DNA of 64,000 nt from Gilliamella apicola (lineage in GTDB: Bacteria > Pseudomonadota > Gammaproteobacteria > Enterobacterales > Orbaceae), in NCBI RefSeq assembly GCF_003202915.1, contig NZ_QGLP01000006.1:1-64000 (forward strand), in the 5' to 3' direction. The notes beneath the pieces are model-generated. The model was not told the DNA's origin. It did no database searches and worked only from the letters and a program-made list of their open reading frames with translations. Shown here one piece after another: positions 25,792-35,892 of this stretch (the stretch's first letter is position 1; each line of letters begins with the position of its first letter). A program made the position numbers and the translations under genes.

Positions 25792-26931
25792 TTAGAATTG
25801 ATAAATTAATCCTAATGCTACAGTATCTTTTGCTGTTGCTTTAATTTGAGATTTAGTAAATGTACCATCTTCATATAAACCACGACGTGCACCAATATCA
25901 TTTTTATCTAGCAAGTTGATTTTGTAATCAACAATTGCTGATAAGTTTTTATTGAAGTCATAAGTTAAACCAACATCAACATATTTAGCTAAATCATTAC
26001 CTTTAAGACCGCTATCATTAGTTAAACTAGAAGCATCTTTAACTTTGTGTTGAATATAAGCAACAGATGGTGTTAATCGACCAATATCAAAATCGATACC
26101 GTATTGTGCAACTAATTCAAAACCTTTGGTTTTTAAATCATCAGCTTTACGGGTAGTTGAAGCATTGTCCCAACCGGCTTTTTGTTTGCCTTGAATATAA
26201 AGTGCTGCTAAATAAAGATTGTCGTTATCATATTTAACACCTGCTGACCATGCTTTAGCATCTTTATGACCACCAGTTTGTGCATAACCAGCACCAATTG
26301 ATAAACCTGTATCTAATACATCCCAATCAATTACCGAACCCCAAGCTTCAGCACTGTCATGACCAGTACGTTCGTGATGATTTAGATATTGAGTTGAACT
26401 ATTATCCCCATTGTCTGCATATTGAACAGCAAAACGTAGACCGTCAACCAAACCAAAGAAATCTGAATTACGATAAGTCGCAACAGCTTTTGTTCTAGCG
26501 GTTAATGCATAAATATCATTATTTGAAGCATCACCACCAAATTCGGGTAAAACATCAGTATATGAAGTTAACGTTTTTAATACACCATCATTACGACCAT
26601 AATCAAATGAGCCGAAATCACCGAAATTCAGACCAGCATATGCATAACGAGTTTCGTTATCAGCATCTGTTCCAGTTTTTGCTTCATATTCCCAACGACC
26701 ATAACCACTTAAGCTATCAGAGATTTGAGTTTGCCCTGACATACCTAAACGGGCAGTAGTTTTATCACCTTCACCGGTTTGATTATCACGGTCAGTAAGA
26801 TAGTTTAAGGCATAAACTCGACCATAAAAGTCAACTTTATTACCATCTTTGTTCCATACTTCGATAGAAGCACTTGCAGTACCTGCAATTAATAGCGCAG
26901 GAATAGCGATTGCTAATAGATTACGTTTCAT
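25792..26931 (-). CDS. OmpC/OmpF-type general porin, copy 1
   Basis: This trimeric outer-membrane porin forms a water-filled channel for small solutes. The 379-aa precursor has a signal peptide (MKRNLLAIAIPALLIAGTAS), a mature start SIEVWNKDGNKVDFYGRV typical of enterobacterial porins, alternating beta-strand patterns, the loop-3 type GDFGSFDYGRNDGVL segment and a C-terminal GLIYQF ending in Phe for BAM recognition. It is a close paralogue of the next porin upstream; the N-terminal 40 residues are nearly identical and extracellular loops differ. It has its own terminator and a long leader, so each is probably expressed separately. Confidence 0.92.
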   Translation of the reverse strand: MKRNLLAIAIPALLIAGTASASIEVWNKDGNKVDFYGRVYALNYLTDRDNQTGEGDKTTARLGMSGQTQISDSLSGYGRWEYEAKTGTDADNETRYAYAGLNFGDFGSFDYGRNDGVLKTLTSYTDVLPEFGGDASNNDIYALTARTKAVATYRNSDFFGLVDGLRFAVQYADNGDNSSTQYLNHHERTGHDSAEAWGSVIDWDVLDTGLSIGAGYAQTGGHKDAKAWSAGVKYDNDNLYLAALYIQGKQKAGWDNASTTRKADDLKTKGFELVAQYGIDFDIGRLTPSVAYIQHKVKDASSLTNDSGLKGNDLAKYVDVGLTYDFNKNLSAIVDYKINLLDKNDIGARRGLYEDGTFTKSQIKATAKDTVALGLIYQF

Positions 26932-27240
26932 TTAGTTACCCTCTTAGGTATTTTATTATTAAAGATACAAAATATTTTGTTCTCGGTTTAATAAATAGCT
27001 GCTAACAAATAGCAACTAAATTATTACTGGGATATCTATTATTATAAATACTAGATTTTTATTGCAAACATTATGGATTAATAATGTCGTTAAGGTGTTA
27101 TTCTGCGAATTGATATTATTTTATGGGCTAATATTAATTTTTTTTAAGCATAAAATGTTTTTTTAGACGTGATAGCATTCAATAGATGAAAAAAAAGGCA
27201 CCTAAGTGCCTTTTTCAGAGATAGTTTAGATCTCAAGAGA
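26932..27240. other. Intergenic region between the two porin genes
   Basis: It contains the terminator of porin copy 2 (27189-27215) and the promoter and leader of copy 1, with a GAGGGTAA ribosome site before the start at 26931. No further gene or small-RNA promoter is evident. Confidence 0.5.
27189..27215 (-). terminator. Terminator of the second porin gene
   Basis: AAAAAGGCACTTAGGTGCCT on the minus strand forms a stem with a TTAG loop and is followed by a run of eight T. The stem sequence is nearly the same as that behind porin copy 1, so the duplication included the 3' flank. Confidence 0.92.
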
Positions 27241-28434
27241 TTAGAATTGGTAAATTAAACCAACACCTAACACATCTTTAGTACCTGGTTTGTACGGATG
27301 ACGACCACTGCTTTCACGAACTGTGTTATTTTCAGCGCCTTCATCGTATTTTTTAAGTAAATTGAATTTATACTCAACGATAGCACTGAAGTTTTTATTA
27401 AAGTCGTATGTCGCACCAACAGAAACATATTTAGCTAAATTACGACCTACTTTATGATCATCATCATAGTAATCATCTTCAGTATTAGATAATTTATGTT
27501 GAACATAAGCAACAGATGGAGTTAAACGACCTACTTCTAAATCAATACCATATTGAGCAACTAACTCAAAACCTTTGACTTTAAAATCTTTATAACGGTC
27601 ACCATCAACACCTTTCTCATTCCAAGTATCGAATTTAGTTTGGAAATAGTTAGCTGCTAAATATACGTTATAGTTGTCGTATTTGATACCTGCAGTCCAA
27701 GTTTTAGCTTTTTTAACATCACCACCTTCGTTGTATTTAGATTTACCAGCAGTTTGCGCATAACCTGCACCAGCAGTTAAACCAGTATCAAAAAGACGCC
27801 ATTCAACATTAGCACCGAATGCTTCACTACTATCACCTGTGAATTCATCAATGTGACCATTCGCATCAAATACTGGAGCTGAACGTTTACCATCAACGGT
27901 ATGTGAATTGTCACCATTGTCAGCATATTGTAATGCAAAACTAACATCATCAGTTATACCAAATAGGTTGTTATTACGATAAGTTGCAACAGCTTTAGTA
28001 CGAGCTGAAAGTACGTTCCAAGAATTGTTTGCAGCATCACCACCAAATTGTGGTAATACGTCAGTATAAGCAGTGATAGATTTTAACACACCATCATTAC
28101 GACCATAGTCGAATGAACCGAAGTCACCAAAATTTAAACCAGCAAATGCATAACGAACTTCGTTGCTTGAATCTTTACCAGCTTTTGCTTCGTATTCCCA
28201 ACGACCATAACCAGTAATACCGTCAGTGATTTGAGTTTGACCAGACATACCTAAACGAGCTGAAGTATCATCACCTTCACCATCTTGTCCACGGTCAGTG
28301 ATATTATTAGCGGCTTTTACTCGACCATAAAAGTCAACTTTATTACCGTCTTTGTTCCACACTTCGATAGAAGCATTTGCACCAGCTGCTACTAAAAGAG
28401 CAGGGATAGCGATTGCTAATAGATTACGTTTCAT
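27241..28434 (-). CDS. OmpC/OmpF-type general porin, copy 2
   Basis: The 397-aa precursor starts MKRNLLAIAIPALLVAAGAN, has the same mature N-terminus (SIEVWNKDGNKVDFYGRV) and ends GLIYQF. It is the tandem paralogue of the porin at 25792. Differences cluster in surface loops: this copy has longer acidic inserts (for example EDDYYDDDHK). A GAGGG Shine-Dalgarno precedes the ATG. Having two loop-divergent porins with separate leaders and terminators resembles the OmpC/OmpF division of labour, though which signal controls each cannot be seen. Confidence 0.92.
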   Translation of the reverse strand: MKRNLLAIAIPALLVAAGANASIEVWNKDGNKVDFYGRVKAANNITDRGQDGEGDDTSARLGMSGQTQITDGITGYGRWEYEAKAGKDSSNEVRYAFAGLNFGDFGSFDYGRNDGVLKSITAYTDVLPQFGGDAANNSWNVLSARTKAVATYRNNNLFGITDDVSFALQYADNGDNSHTVDGKRSAPVFDANGHIDEFTGDSSEAFGANVEWRLFDTGLTAGAGYAQTAGKSKYNEGGDVKKAKTWTAGIKYDNYNVYLAANYFQTKFDTWNEKGVDGDRYKDFKVKGFELVAQYGIDLEVGRLTPSVAYVQHKLSNTEDDYYDDDHKVGRNLAKYVSVGATYDFNKNFSAIVEYKFNLLKKYDEGAENNTVRESSGRHPYKPGTKDVLGVGLIYQF

Positions 28435-28686
28435 TTCTTACCCTCATGGTTATTTTCCTAAAAGACACATCTTTTGGTTTGTGTCAATTTCATTACAATG
28501 ATTGTTCATCCAAAAATAATATTCAATTATTATTTTTATCTTACCTTTCAAAGCAATGTAAATTATGTATTAAAATTATTTAAAATCAAGTGAACTTTTC
28601 GAAAAAAATGGTGTCTAAGGCTAAAATTTGGTTTGTTTGGTTATTTTTTGCGCGAATATTGGCTTTTTTTTGATAACAAATTTGAT

Positions 28687-28711
28687 ATCAACTGACTGTT
28701 AGTCAGTTGAT
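28687..28711 (-). terminator. Hairpin after asnS, possible terminator
   Basis: ATCAACTGAC / GTCAGTTGAT is a perfect 10-bp stem with a 5-nt loop, 15 bp after the asnS stop. The following U tract is weak. Confidence 0.55.
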
Positions 28712-28725
28712 CATTTGAGCAGATT

Positions 28726-30141
28726 TTAGAAATTTGCACTACGAGGGGTTCTTGGAAATGGAATCACATCACGCACATTTTGCACCCCTGTGACATAGAC
28801 AATTAGCCGCTCGAAACCAAGTCCAAAACCTGAATGAGGCACAGTTCCATAACGGCGCAAATCACGATACCACCAATAGTCTTCTTTTTTAAGACCTAAC
28901 TCATCCATCCGTTTATCTAACATATCTAAACGTTCTTCACGTTGTGAACCACCAATAATTTCACCGATACCTGGCGCTAATACATCCATAGCGGCAACAG
29001 TTTTACCGTCATCATTCATACGCATATAAAATGCTTTGATATCTTTTGGATAATTTTTAACTACCACTGGTGCTTTAAAATGTTGCTCAGCTAAATATCG
29101 CTCATGTTCAGAAGCTAAATCTATCCCCCAACTTACTGGGTTTTCAAATTTAACCTTACAATTTTGTAAAATAGTAATGGCATCGGTATAATCAACTTGC
29201 GCAAAATCAGCATTAATGAAACTTTCAAGACGATTAATGGCATCTTTATCAATGTGCTGCGCGAAAAACTGCATATCATCGGCACGTTTTTCAAGTACTG
29301 TCTTAAAGACATATTTCAACATATCTTCAGCAAGTTTGGCATTATCGTTAAGATCAGCAAACGCCACTTCTGGTTCCATCATCCAAAACTCAGCTAAATG
29401 ACGAGTAGTATTTGAGTTTTCAGCTCTAAAAGTAGGACCAAAAGTATAAACTTTTGAAAGTGCACAAGCATAAGTTTCAGCATTAAGTTGCCCAGAAACA
29501 GTTAAAAAAGCTTCTTTACCAAAAAAGTCTTTATCAAAATCAACCTTACCATTATCTGTTTTAGGCAGATTTAACATATCTAGTGTTGAAACCCTAAACA
29601 TTTCACCGGCACCTTCAGTATCAGAGGCAGTAATAATTGGTGTTGAAAGCCAGAAAAAACCTCGTTCATCAAAAAACTGGTGAATAGCTTGTGCTAAGGT
29701 ATGGCGGACACGGGTAATTGCACCGACAATATTGGTTCTTGCACGTAAATGGGCAACTTCACGCAGATATTCAATTGAGTGACGTTTAGCTGCCATTGGG
29801 TAGGTTTCAGGATCATCAACAAATCCATAAACGTCAACTTGTGTTGCTTGCAATTCATATTTTTGACCTTGACCTGGAGATTCAACCACTTTACCTGTCA
29901 CTTTTACTGAACAGCCAGCAGTTAAACGTAAAATATCTTGCTCATAATTGGGTAAATCTTTTTCAATTACCGCTTGGATTGGATCAAAACAAGAACCATC
30001 ATACACCGCTAAAAATGAGATACCGGCTTTTGAATCGCGGCGGGTTCTAACCCAGCCTTGTACAGAAATGGTACTACCAACAGCAATTTTACCTTGTAGC
30101 ACGTCAACAATAGGAGCAACTGAATTCATTTTATTATCCAT
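28726..30141 (-). CDS. asnS: Asparaginyl-tRNA synthetase
   Basis: AsnRS charges tRNA-Asn with asparagine. The 471-aa protein has the N-terminal OB-fold ([20 protein letters not shown]) and the class II catalytic core: motif 2 around [21 protein letters not shown] and motif 3 [15 protein letters not shown], with the C-terminal [11 protein letters not shown] conserved among gammaproteobacterial AsnRS. A second ATG four codons in (NKMNS) is an alternative start. It is a single gene on the minus strand followed by a hairpin, downstream of pncB as in several enterobacteria, where asnS and pncB are also neighbours. Confidence 0.96.
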   Translation of the reverse strand: MDNKMNSVAPIVDVLQGKIAVGSTISVQGWVRTRRDSKAGISFLAVYDGSCFDPIQAVIEKDLPNYEQDILRLTAGCSVKVTGKVVESPGQGQKYELQATQVDVYGFVDDPETYPMAAKRHSIEYLREVAHLRARTNIVGAITRVRHTLAQAIHQFFDERGFFWLSTPIITASDTEGAGEMFRVSTLDMLNLPKTDNGKVDFDKDFFGKEAFLTVSGQLNAETYACALSKVYTFGPTFRAENSNTTRHLAEFWMMEPEVAFADLNDNAKLAEDMLKYVFKTVLEKRADDMQFFAQHIDKDAINRLESFINADFAQVDYTDAITILQNCKVKFENPVSWGIDLASEHERYLAEQHFKAPVVVKNYPKDIKAFYMRMNDDGKTVAAMDVLAPGIGEIIGGSQREERLDMLDKRMDELGLKKEDYWWYRDLRRYGTVPHSGFGLGFERLIVYVTGVQNVRDVIPFPRTPRSANF

Positions 30142-30287
30142 CTCTATTTATTATATAGTAAGTAATATTAAAAGTAATATATTAGCTGAATTTTAATATC
30201 CGTTTAAAGGTCATTTAAAATTGATGATAGAGATTATTTATAAGACTCTATTATTTTTTCAATTGTTAACACTAACCGTTAATATGA

Positions 30288-31481
30288 TTAATGATTGACT
30301 TTAAACGTTCTTTTTAATTCATTAATAAAAGCCAAATCTTTCGAAATCGTTTTACCAGGACTATCCGATAACTTAGCTACCGATTGATTATTGCATTCGG
30401 TCAGTTTTAAGACAATGTTTAGCGATTTAGTATTTACCTCGGTAGAGGGAATATCACAAGCTAAGAAACCACCTATACCAAATGATAATTGTACCCGATG
30501 ATTGAAGTGATTATAAATTTTTAGCGCTTTATCAAAGTTTAAACTGTCAGAAAAAACCAATAATTTTGTTCTAGGATCAATGCCTAATTGTTGATAATGA
30601 CTAATCGCTTTCTCGCCCCACTGTAACGGGTCACCAGAGTCATGACGTAATCCTTGATAATGAGAGGCGAAATAGTAATCAAAATCCCGCAAAAAAGCAT
30701 CCATTGTAATACAATCAGTTAAAGCGACACCTAAATCATGCGGATATTCAGCTAACCAAACTTGCAATGCCGTTTTTTGACACTCATGCAAATTGGGACT
30801 TAGGCGTTGATGAGCTTGAAACCATTCATGGGCTTGTGTACCAACAGGTGTCAATCCTAAACGATATGCAAGTAGATAGTTACTGGTACTATGAAAGTTG
30901 GTAAAATGCTTTTGTAAATAACCAACAACTGCTTCTTGTACAGCAAAAGAGTAGCGTCTTCGAGTACCAAAATCCATTAAATTAAAACCTGACATATCGA
31001 TATTATGAGTCTGTTCATCAAACTTGGCTAATTTATCTTTAAGTCTTACCAATGCTTGTTCTACGCCGATATTTGGCGAGCGATCTTTATGAACAATCTC
31101 ACTAATTACAGCAAGCAATGGTACTTCCCATAAAATAACATCAACCCATTTGCCTTCGATTTGAATAACTAGCAAACCATCTTCATTTTTTATTGTTAAT
31201 AATTGGCCATTAAAACGCCAATTTTTTAACCAGTTTAAATAGTCTGATTTAAAAAAGGGAATACCTGATAAATAGGCAAACTCGTCATCGGAAAGGGATA
31301 AAGATTCCATTAATTTAACTTGATGAGCGATTTGATCGGCATATTGACCAAGTAGATCATCACTACGACAGCGAAACTGTGCAACTACAGTGGCGTCAGG
31401 GTAATGATGAAATACGGCCTGCTGCATATGCAACTTATAAGCATCAGTATCTAATATTGATGTAATTATTGCGGGTAACAT
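30288..31481 (-). CDS. pncB: Nicotinate phosphoribosyltransferase
   Basis: PncB makes nicotinate mononucleotide from nicotinate and PRPP with ATP hydrolysis, a salvage step to NAD. The 397-aa length matches E. coli (400). It has [20 protein letters not shown] at the N-terminus, [32 protein letters not shown] with the adjacent His, and [14 protein letters not shown]. It lies between asnS and pepN, an order seen in E. coli too, and is divergent from pepN. Given the altered NadR-like protein at 19251, this nicotinate salvage route may be important here. Confidence 0.95.
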   Translation of the reverse strand: MLPAIITSILDTDAYKLHMQQAVFHHYPDATVVAQFRCRSDDLLGQYADQIAHQVKLMESLSLSDDEFAYLSGIPFFKSDYLNWLKNWRFNGQLLTIKNEDGLLVIQIEGKWVDVILWEVPLLAVISEIVHKDRSPNIGVEQALVRLKDKLAKFDEQTHNIDMSGFNLMDFGTRRRYSFAVQEAVVGYLQKHFTNFHSTSNYLLAYRLGLTPVGTQAHEWFQAHQRLSPNLHECQKTALQVWLAEYPHDLGVALTDCITMDAFLRDFDYYFASHYQGLRHDSGDPLQWGEKAISHYQQLGIDPRTKLLVFSDSLNFDKALKIYNHFNHRVQLSFGIGGFLACDIPSTEVNTKSLNIVLKLTECNNQSVAKLSDSPGKTISKDLAFINELKRTFKVNH

Positions 31482-31755
31482 ATCTATCTATTATCAGTTC
31501 TTTAAAGAAAATTCTGAAGATTATAGCAGAATAATTATTAAGATATAGCTTAATTATCTAATAAGATTATTTTTAATAGGCTATAATATTTGATAAAAAG
31601 CATTTTGGTAAATTAATCCAAATCCACTTGAATATGGTTAGTAAAGATAATTTATTCAATTTTATCTTAATAATCAATGATAACACGAGTAATTAAAACC
31701 AATTTTGATTGGTTCAAATATATGATTATCGCACCATTTAATAAGGCATAGAAAA

Positions 31756-34383
31756 ATGAGTACATCTGATATCCAACCAACTGCAAAATATCGTCACGAC
31801 TATAAAACACCCGACTTTACAATTACTGACATCGATCTTGATTTCGATTTAGCAGCAGAAACAACCACAGTTATCGCTCGTAGTCATGTTATCCAAAAAA
31901 ATTCTCAAGCCAACGATTTAGTATTAGACGGTGAAGAACTTAAATTGGTTTCAGTAAATATTGATGAACAACCTTGGTCTGATTATCAAATCACAAAAAC
32001 GGGATTAACTATTAAAAATGTTCCTTCTGAATTTACTTTAACTATTGTTAACCAAATCAAACCAATTGATAATACCGCGCTTGAAGGATTATATGTTTCG
32101 GGTGATGCTCTTTGTACTCAATGTGAAGCGGAAGGCTTTCGGCACATCACCTACTATCTTGACAGACCTGATGTTTTAGCCCGCTTTTCAACTCGAATTA
32201 CAGCTAATAAAAAACACTATCCTTTTCTTTTATCTAATGGCAATCGCATTGCAAAAGGTGAACTAGCCGATGGTAGACACTGGGTACAGTGGCAAGATCC
32301 ATTCCCTAAGCCAGCCTATTTATTTGCATTAGTGGCAGGTGACTTTGACAAATTAAAAGATCAGTTTATCACCCGTAGCAATAGAAAAATTGATTTAGAA
32401 ATATATGTCGATAAAGGCAATTTAGATCGTTCACAATGGGCAATGACCAGCTTAAAAAATGCTATGCGCTGGGACGAAAGCCGTTTTGATTTAGAATATG
32501 ACCTCGATATTTTCATGATTGTAGCTGTTGATTTCTTCAATATGGGGGCAATGGAAAACAAAGGGCTAAATATTTTCAATTCTAAATATGTCCTAGCCAA
32601 ACCCGAGACCGCGACCGATGATGATTATATCGGTATTGAATCGGTAATTGGTCACGAATATTTTCATAATTGGACCGGTAATCGTGTTACTTGTCGCGAT
32701 TGGTTCCAACTTAGTTTAAAAGAAGGATTAACGGTATTTAGGGATCAAGAATTTACTTCTGACCAAGGGCTTAGAGCAGTTAAACGCATTGCCGATGTCA
32801 AACTACTGCGCACCGTACAATTTGCTGAAGATGCGAGCCCAATGTCTCACCCTATTCGTCCAGAACAAGTGATTGAAATGAATAATTTCTACACAGTTAC
32901 TGTCTACGAAAAAGGTGCTGAAGTAATTCGTATGATGCATACATTATTAGGTGAAGAAAACTTCCAAGCGGGTATGAAACTCTATTTTAAACGCCATGAT
33001 GGTAGTGCAGCAACCTGTGATGATTTTGTTGCAGCTATGCAAGATGCATCAGGAATTGATTTAACTCAGTTTAAATTATGGTATAGTCAATCAGGCACGC
33101 CAGTGTTAACAGTAACTGACAGTTACAATCCACAAAATCAACAATATACCTTAACTGTTGAGCAACATACGCCGGCAACGCAAGATCAAAGTGAAAAACA
33201 GACACTACATATTCCATTAGATATTGAACTTTATCAACAAAATGGTGATGTGATTGCATTGCAATATCAAAATAAACCTATTCATCACGTACTAAATGTA
33301 ACTCAATCGAGACAAGAATTTGTTTTTGATCATGTTTCAGAAAAACCAATTGTTTCACTATTAAGAGATTTTTCAGCTCCGGTAAAACTCAATTACAATT
33401 ATCAAGATCACGATCTTATATTCTTAATGCAACATGCCACCAATGCTTTTAGTCGTTACGATGCAGCGCAAATGTTATTGGCAAAATATGTGCGTATGAA
33501 TGTAAATAATTATCATCAGAATTTATCAATGACAATTCCTGAACCAGTATTAGATGCTTTTAGAGGAATATTACTATCAGATACCGCTGAACCAGCACTT
33601 ATAGCACAAATACTGACTTTACCTTCGGAAAATGAATTGGCAAATCTATTTGATATCGTTGATCCGATCGCTATTTATCAAGTTCGTCAATTCTTATTAG
33701 GTATCTTTGCTAATGAACTCTATGATGAACTAACAGCGGTTTATCATCATAATCAAACAGCACAATATCAGATTGAACATGCTGACATTGGCAAACGCAT
33801 GCTGAAAAACTGCTGTTTATCATTGTTAGCTTATGCTGACGATAAATCGCTAGCGAATACTTTAGTAGAACAACAATATAAACAAGCCAATAATATGACA
33901 GACTCATTAGCGGCGCTTACCACAGCAGTAAAAGCGCAATTAACATGTCGACATACATTACTCTCCGATTTCGACAATAAATGGTATCAAGATGGTTTAG
34001 TTATGGATAAATGGTTAGCTTTAAATGCTACCAGTCCAGAGAAAAATGTATTATCAACAGTGAAAAAACTGCTTAATCATCGCTCTTTTTCTCTCAATAA
34101 TCCAAACCGAATAAGAAGTCTAATAGGTGCTTTTGTTAACAATAACCCTGTTGCTTTTCATGCAGAAGATGGTAGTGGTTATCATTTCTTAGTTGAAATA
34201 TTGACGGAATTAAACCAAAAAAATCCACAAGTGGCATCAAGATTAATTGATCCTCTCATACGATTAAAACGTTATGATGCAAATCGTCAGAAAAAAATGA
34301 CAACCGCTTTAGAGAGTTTATTAAAACTGGATAATTTATCTAAAGATCTCTATGAAAAAATTACTAAAGCGTTAGCCGCCTAA
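31756..34383 (+). CDS. pepN: Aminopeptidase N
   Basis: PepN is the main broad-specificity M1 zinc aminopeptidase in the cytoplasm. The 875-aa product has GAMEN (264-268) binding the free amino terminus, the zinc motif HEYFHNWTGNRV (His300, Glu301, His304) and the third ligand Glu323 in SLKEGLTVFRD. The C-terminal alpha-helical domain is complete. It has an AAGGC site before the ATG and is divergent from pncB. A hairpin terminator candidate follows at 34441. Confidence 0.97.
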   Translation: MSTSDIQPTAKYRHDYKTPDFTITDIDLDFDLAAETTTVIARSHVIQKNSQANDLVLDGEELKLVSVNIDEQPWSDYQITKTGLTIKNVPSEFTLTIVNQIKPIDNTALEGLYVSGDALCTQCEAEGFRHITYYLDRPDVLARFSTRITANKKHYPFLLSNGNRIAKGELADGRHWVQWQDPFPKPAYLFALVAGDFDKLKDQFITRSNRKIDLEIYVDKGNLDRSQWAMTSLKNAMRWDESRFDLEYDLDIFMIVAVDFFNMGAMENKGLNIFNSKYVLAKPETATDDDYIGIESVIGHEYFHNWTGNRVTCRDWFQLSLKEGLTVFRDQEFTSDQGLRAVKRIADVKLLRTVQFAEDASPMSHPIRPEQVIEMNNFYTVTVYEKGAEVIRMMHTLLGEENFQAGMKLYFKRHDGSAATCDDFVAAMQDASGIDLTQFKLWYSQSGTPVLTVTDSYNPQNQQYTLTVEQHTPATQDQSEKQTLHIPLDIELYQQNGDVIALQYQNKPIHHVLNVTQSRQEFVFDHVSEKPIVSLLRDFSAPVKLNYNYQDHDLIFLMQHATNAFSRYDAAQMLLAKYVRMNVNNYHQNLSMTIPEPVLDAFRGILLSDTAEPALIAQILTLPSENELANLFDIVDPIAIYQVRQFLLGIFANELYDELTAVYHHNQTAQYQIEHADIGKRMLKNCCLSLLAYADDKSLANTLVEQQYKQANNMTDSLAALTTAVKAQLTCRHTLLSDFDNKWYQDGLVMDKWLALNATSPEKNVLSTVKKLLNHRSFSLNNPNRIRSLIGAFVNNNPVAFHAEDGSGYHFLVEILTELNQKNPQVASRLIDPLIRLKRYDANRQKKMTTALESLLKLDNLSKDLYEKITKALAA

Positions 34384-34440
34384 TAAAATCCTATCTTGTT
34401 ATTTACTAGCAAGATGGGGGTTTAGTTAAAATGCATGAAA

Positions 34441-34477
34441 TTGGGCTTCAAAAAAAGCCCATTCTTCAACCTTTTTA
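34441..34477 (+). terminator. Candidate terminator after pepN
   Basis: TTGGGCTT-CAAAAA-AAGCCCAT is followed by a partial T tract (CTTTTT). A weaker dyad, ATCTTG / CAAGAT, lies just upstream. Confidence 0.5.
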
Positions 34478-34496
34478 AATGAAATGAGTTTTAATC

Positions 34497-34829
34497 ATGA
34501 CTGTAATAAAAGAGATAACCCCATTACAATTAAAACAAAAAATGGATAGTAACGTTCAGTTTTATTTGTTGGATGTTAGAGAATCAAACGAAATCGCCAT
34601 TTGTATGTTGGAAGGCGCCAATCATATTCCAATGAATTTAATACCACTTTATTTAGATAAAATTCCTGACGAAATTGATATCGTAATTTATTGTCATCGT
34701 GGTGTAAGAAGCCTTAATGTGGCAAATTATTTGCTTGAAAATGGCTTTGATAATGAATTTCTTTACAATTTAACTGGTGGCATTGACGCTTGGGCACAAA
34801 CCATCGATACCAGTATGGCAAAATATTAA
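34497..34829 (+). CDS. Single-domain rhodanese (sulfurtransferase)
   Basis: The 110-aa cytoplasmic protein is one rhodanese domain. It has LLDVRESNEI (substrate-loop Asp/Arg/Glu), GANHIPMNLIP and the active-site loop YCHRGVRS with the catalytic Cys66 that carries the persulfide. Such proteins transfer sulfane sulfur to thiols or other acceptors. It is a single gene after pepN, ending in a bidirectional hairpin that separates it from metQ. The physiological partner is unknown; the nearby methionine/amidohydrolase transport genes are at best a loose sulfur-metabolism link. Confidence 0.85.
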   Translation: MTVIKEITPLQLKQKMDSNVQFYLLDVRESNEIAICMLEGANHIPMNLIPLYLDKIPDEIDIVIYCHRGVRSLNVANYLLENGFDNEFLYNLTGGIDAWAQTIDTSMAKY

Positions 34830-34830
34830 A

Positions 34831-34850
34831 AGCCCGCATATAAACGGGCT
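34831..34850. terminator. Bidirectional hairpin between rhodanese gene and metQ
   Basis: AGCCCG-CATATAAA-CGGGCT is a perfect 6-bp GC-rich stem. It is placed exactly between two convergent genes. Confidence 0.65.
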
Positions 34851-34859
34851 AAGCTCTCA

Positions 34860-35708
34860 CTATTCTTGTGGCATAACCCAATAGCCATTTTGATTGTGTG
34901 TTTGCATGTAATCTTTAAATTGTTGTGATTGGTAAATACGTTTTATATCTTTTGCCCATTGACTATTTTCATTACCTTCATTAACCACAACCATAATTTC
35001 TAAATCAGGGATAATTGTTTCAGATAATAGAGCTTTTTTCGAGTCAATATTCGCAGAATAAACAATACTACCAGGAATAACCGCAAAGTCTAACTCATTT
35101 AACACTCTGGGAATATTAGCTGAATCCATTTCAACAATATTCACACCAGCAATATTTTCAGCAATATCATTTTTGCCAACAATAATTGGATTAGTATTTG
35201 GTTTTAACTTAATCCATCCAGCTTTTTCTAACAAGTTATATGAACGAGCTGCATTTGATGCGTCCTGAGGTATACCAATTTTAGCTCCAGGAAAGACATT
35301 TTTTATTGAAGTAAATTTATTTGAAAATATCGCCGCAGGCACTGAAGGTACATGTACTACTGGTTTTAAATTGGCTTTACGTTGACTATTAAACACATCC
35401 ATATATGCGGTATGTTGAGCTACGGTTAAATCAATACTGCCTTCACTTAATGCCACATCAGATTCTAATAAATGTGGAAAATTCACTAATTTAACTTTAT
35501 AACCTTCTGATTCAAGTATTGGTTTAACCGCATCATTAAACAGATCATTGTAAGGTCCTGGCGATACTCCCATACTGATCTCTTTTTTAGTTTGATTATC
35601 AACTTTCGATGATGAGTTATCACATGCAGTAATTAAAAAAATAGAACTAAATAATGCTAATAGTGCAACATTGTTAACAAATTTTTGTTTGATAAAACTT
35701 ATTTTCAT
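34860..35708 (-). CDS. metQ: Methionine-type ABC transporter substrate-binding lipoprotein (MetQ/NlpA family)
   Basis: The 282-aa precursor has a lipoprotein signal with lipobox LITAC (Cys29) and an NlpA-type binding domain (VSPGPYNDLFNDAVKPILES, VNFPHLLESDVALSEGSIDL, AQHTAYM). It should be the periplasmic receptor delivering methionine or a related compound to MetNI. It is divergent from the M20 hydrolase-metN-metI operon, with which it forms a complete transporter. This unlinked arrangement, receptor on the opposite strand, differs from the metNIQ operon of E. coli. Confidence 0.85.
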   Translation of the reverse strand: MKISFIKQKFVNNVALLALFSSIFLITACDNSSSKVDNQTKKEISMGVSPGPYNDLFNDAVKPILESEGYKVKLVNFPHLLESDVALSEGSIDLTVAQHTAYMDVFNSQRKANLKPVVHVPSVPAAIFSNKFTSIKNVFPGAKIGIPQDASNAARSYNLLEKAGWIKLKPNTNPIIVGKNDIAENIAGVNIVEMDSANIPRVLNELDFAVIPGSIVYSANIDSKKALLSETIIPDLEIMVVVNEGNENSQWAKDIKRIYQSQQFKDYMQTHNQNGYWVMPQE

Positions 35709-35790
35709 TTGAACTATCCTCAGTGAAATGTAAATTTAACAAACACTCTAACATAGAAATAACAATTCATTTATTCCAAGTAATTCTATC

Positions 35791-35816
35791 TTATAACTTT
35801 TGGGAATAAGTTATAA
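35791..35816. promoter_or_regulatory. Palindrome in the divergent metQ / hydrolase promoter region
   Basis: TTATAACTT-N8-AAGTTATAA is a perfect 9-bp dyad placed between the divergent starts. It is a plausible operator for a regulator acting on both transcripts. It does not resemble the MetJ box (AGACGTCT). It could also be a simple hairpin. Confidence 0.4.
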
Positions 35817-35892
35817 AAAACGGTTATTAGAGCAAAGAAAACAGCTGTGATAATGTAATAATATCAATAATTTGTTATCTATTGGATTTGCC

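Noticed and set aside
26280-26759. Two plus-strand ORFs antisense to the first porin gene
   Set aside because: They are His/Gln/Asn-rich shadows of the porin coding strand, with no ribosome sites.
34497-34829. Rhodanese with an abnormal active-site loop
   Set aside because: CHRGVRS is within the normal six-residue loop range of single-domain rhodaneses.
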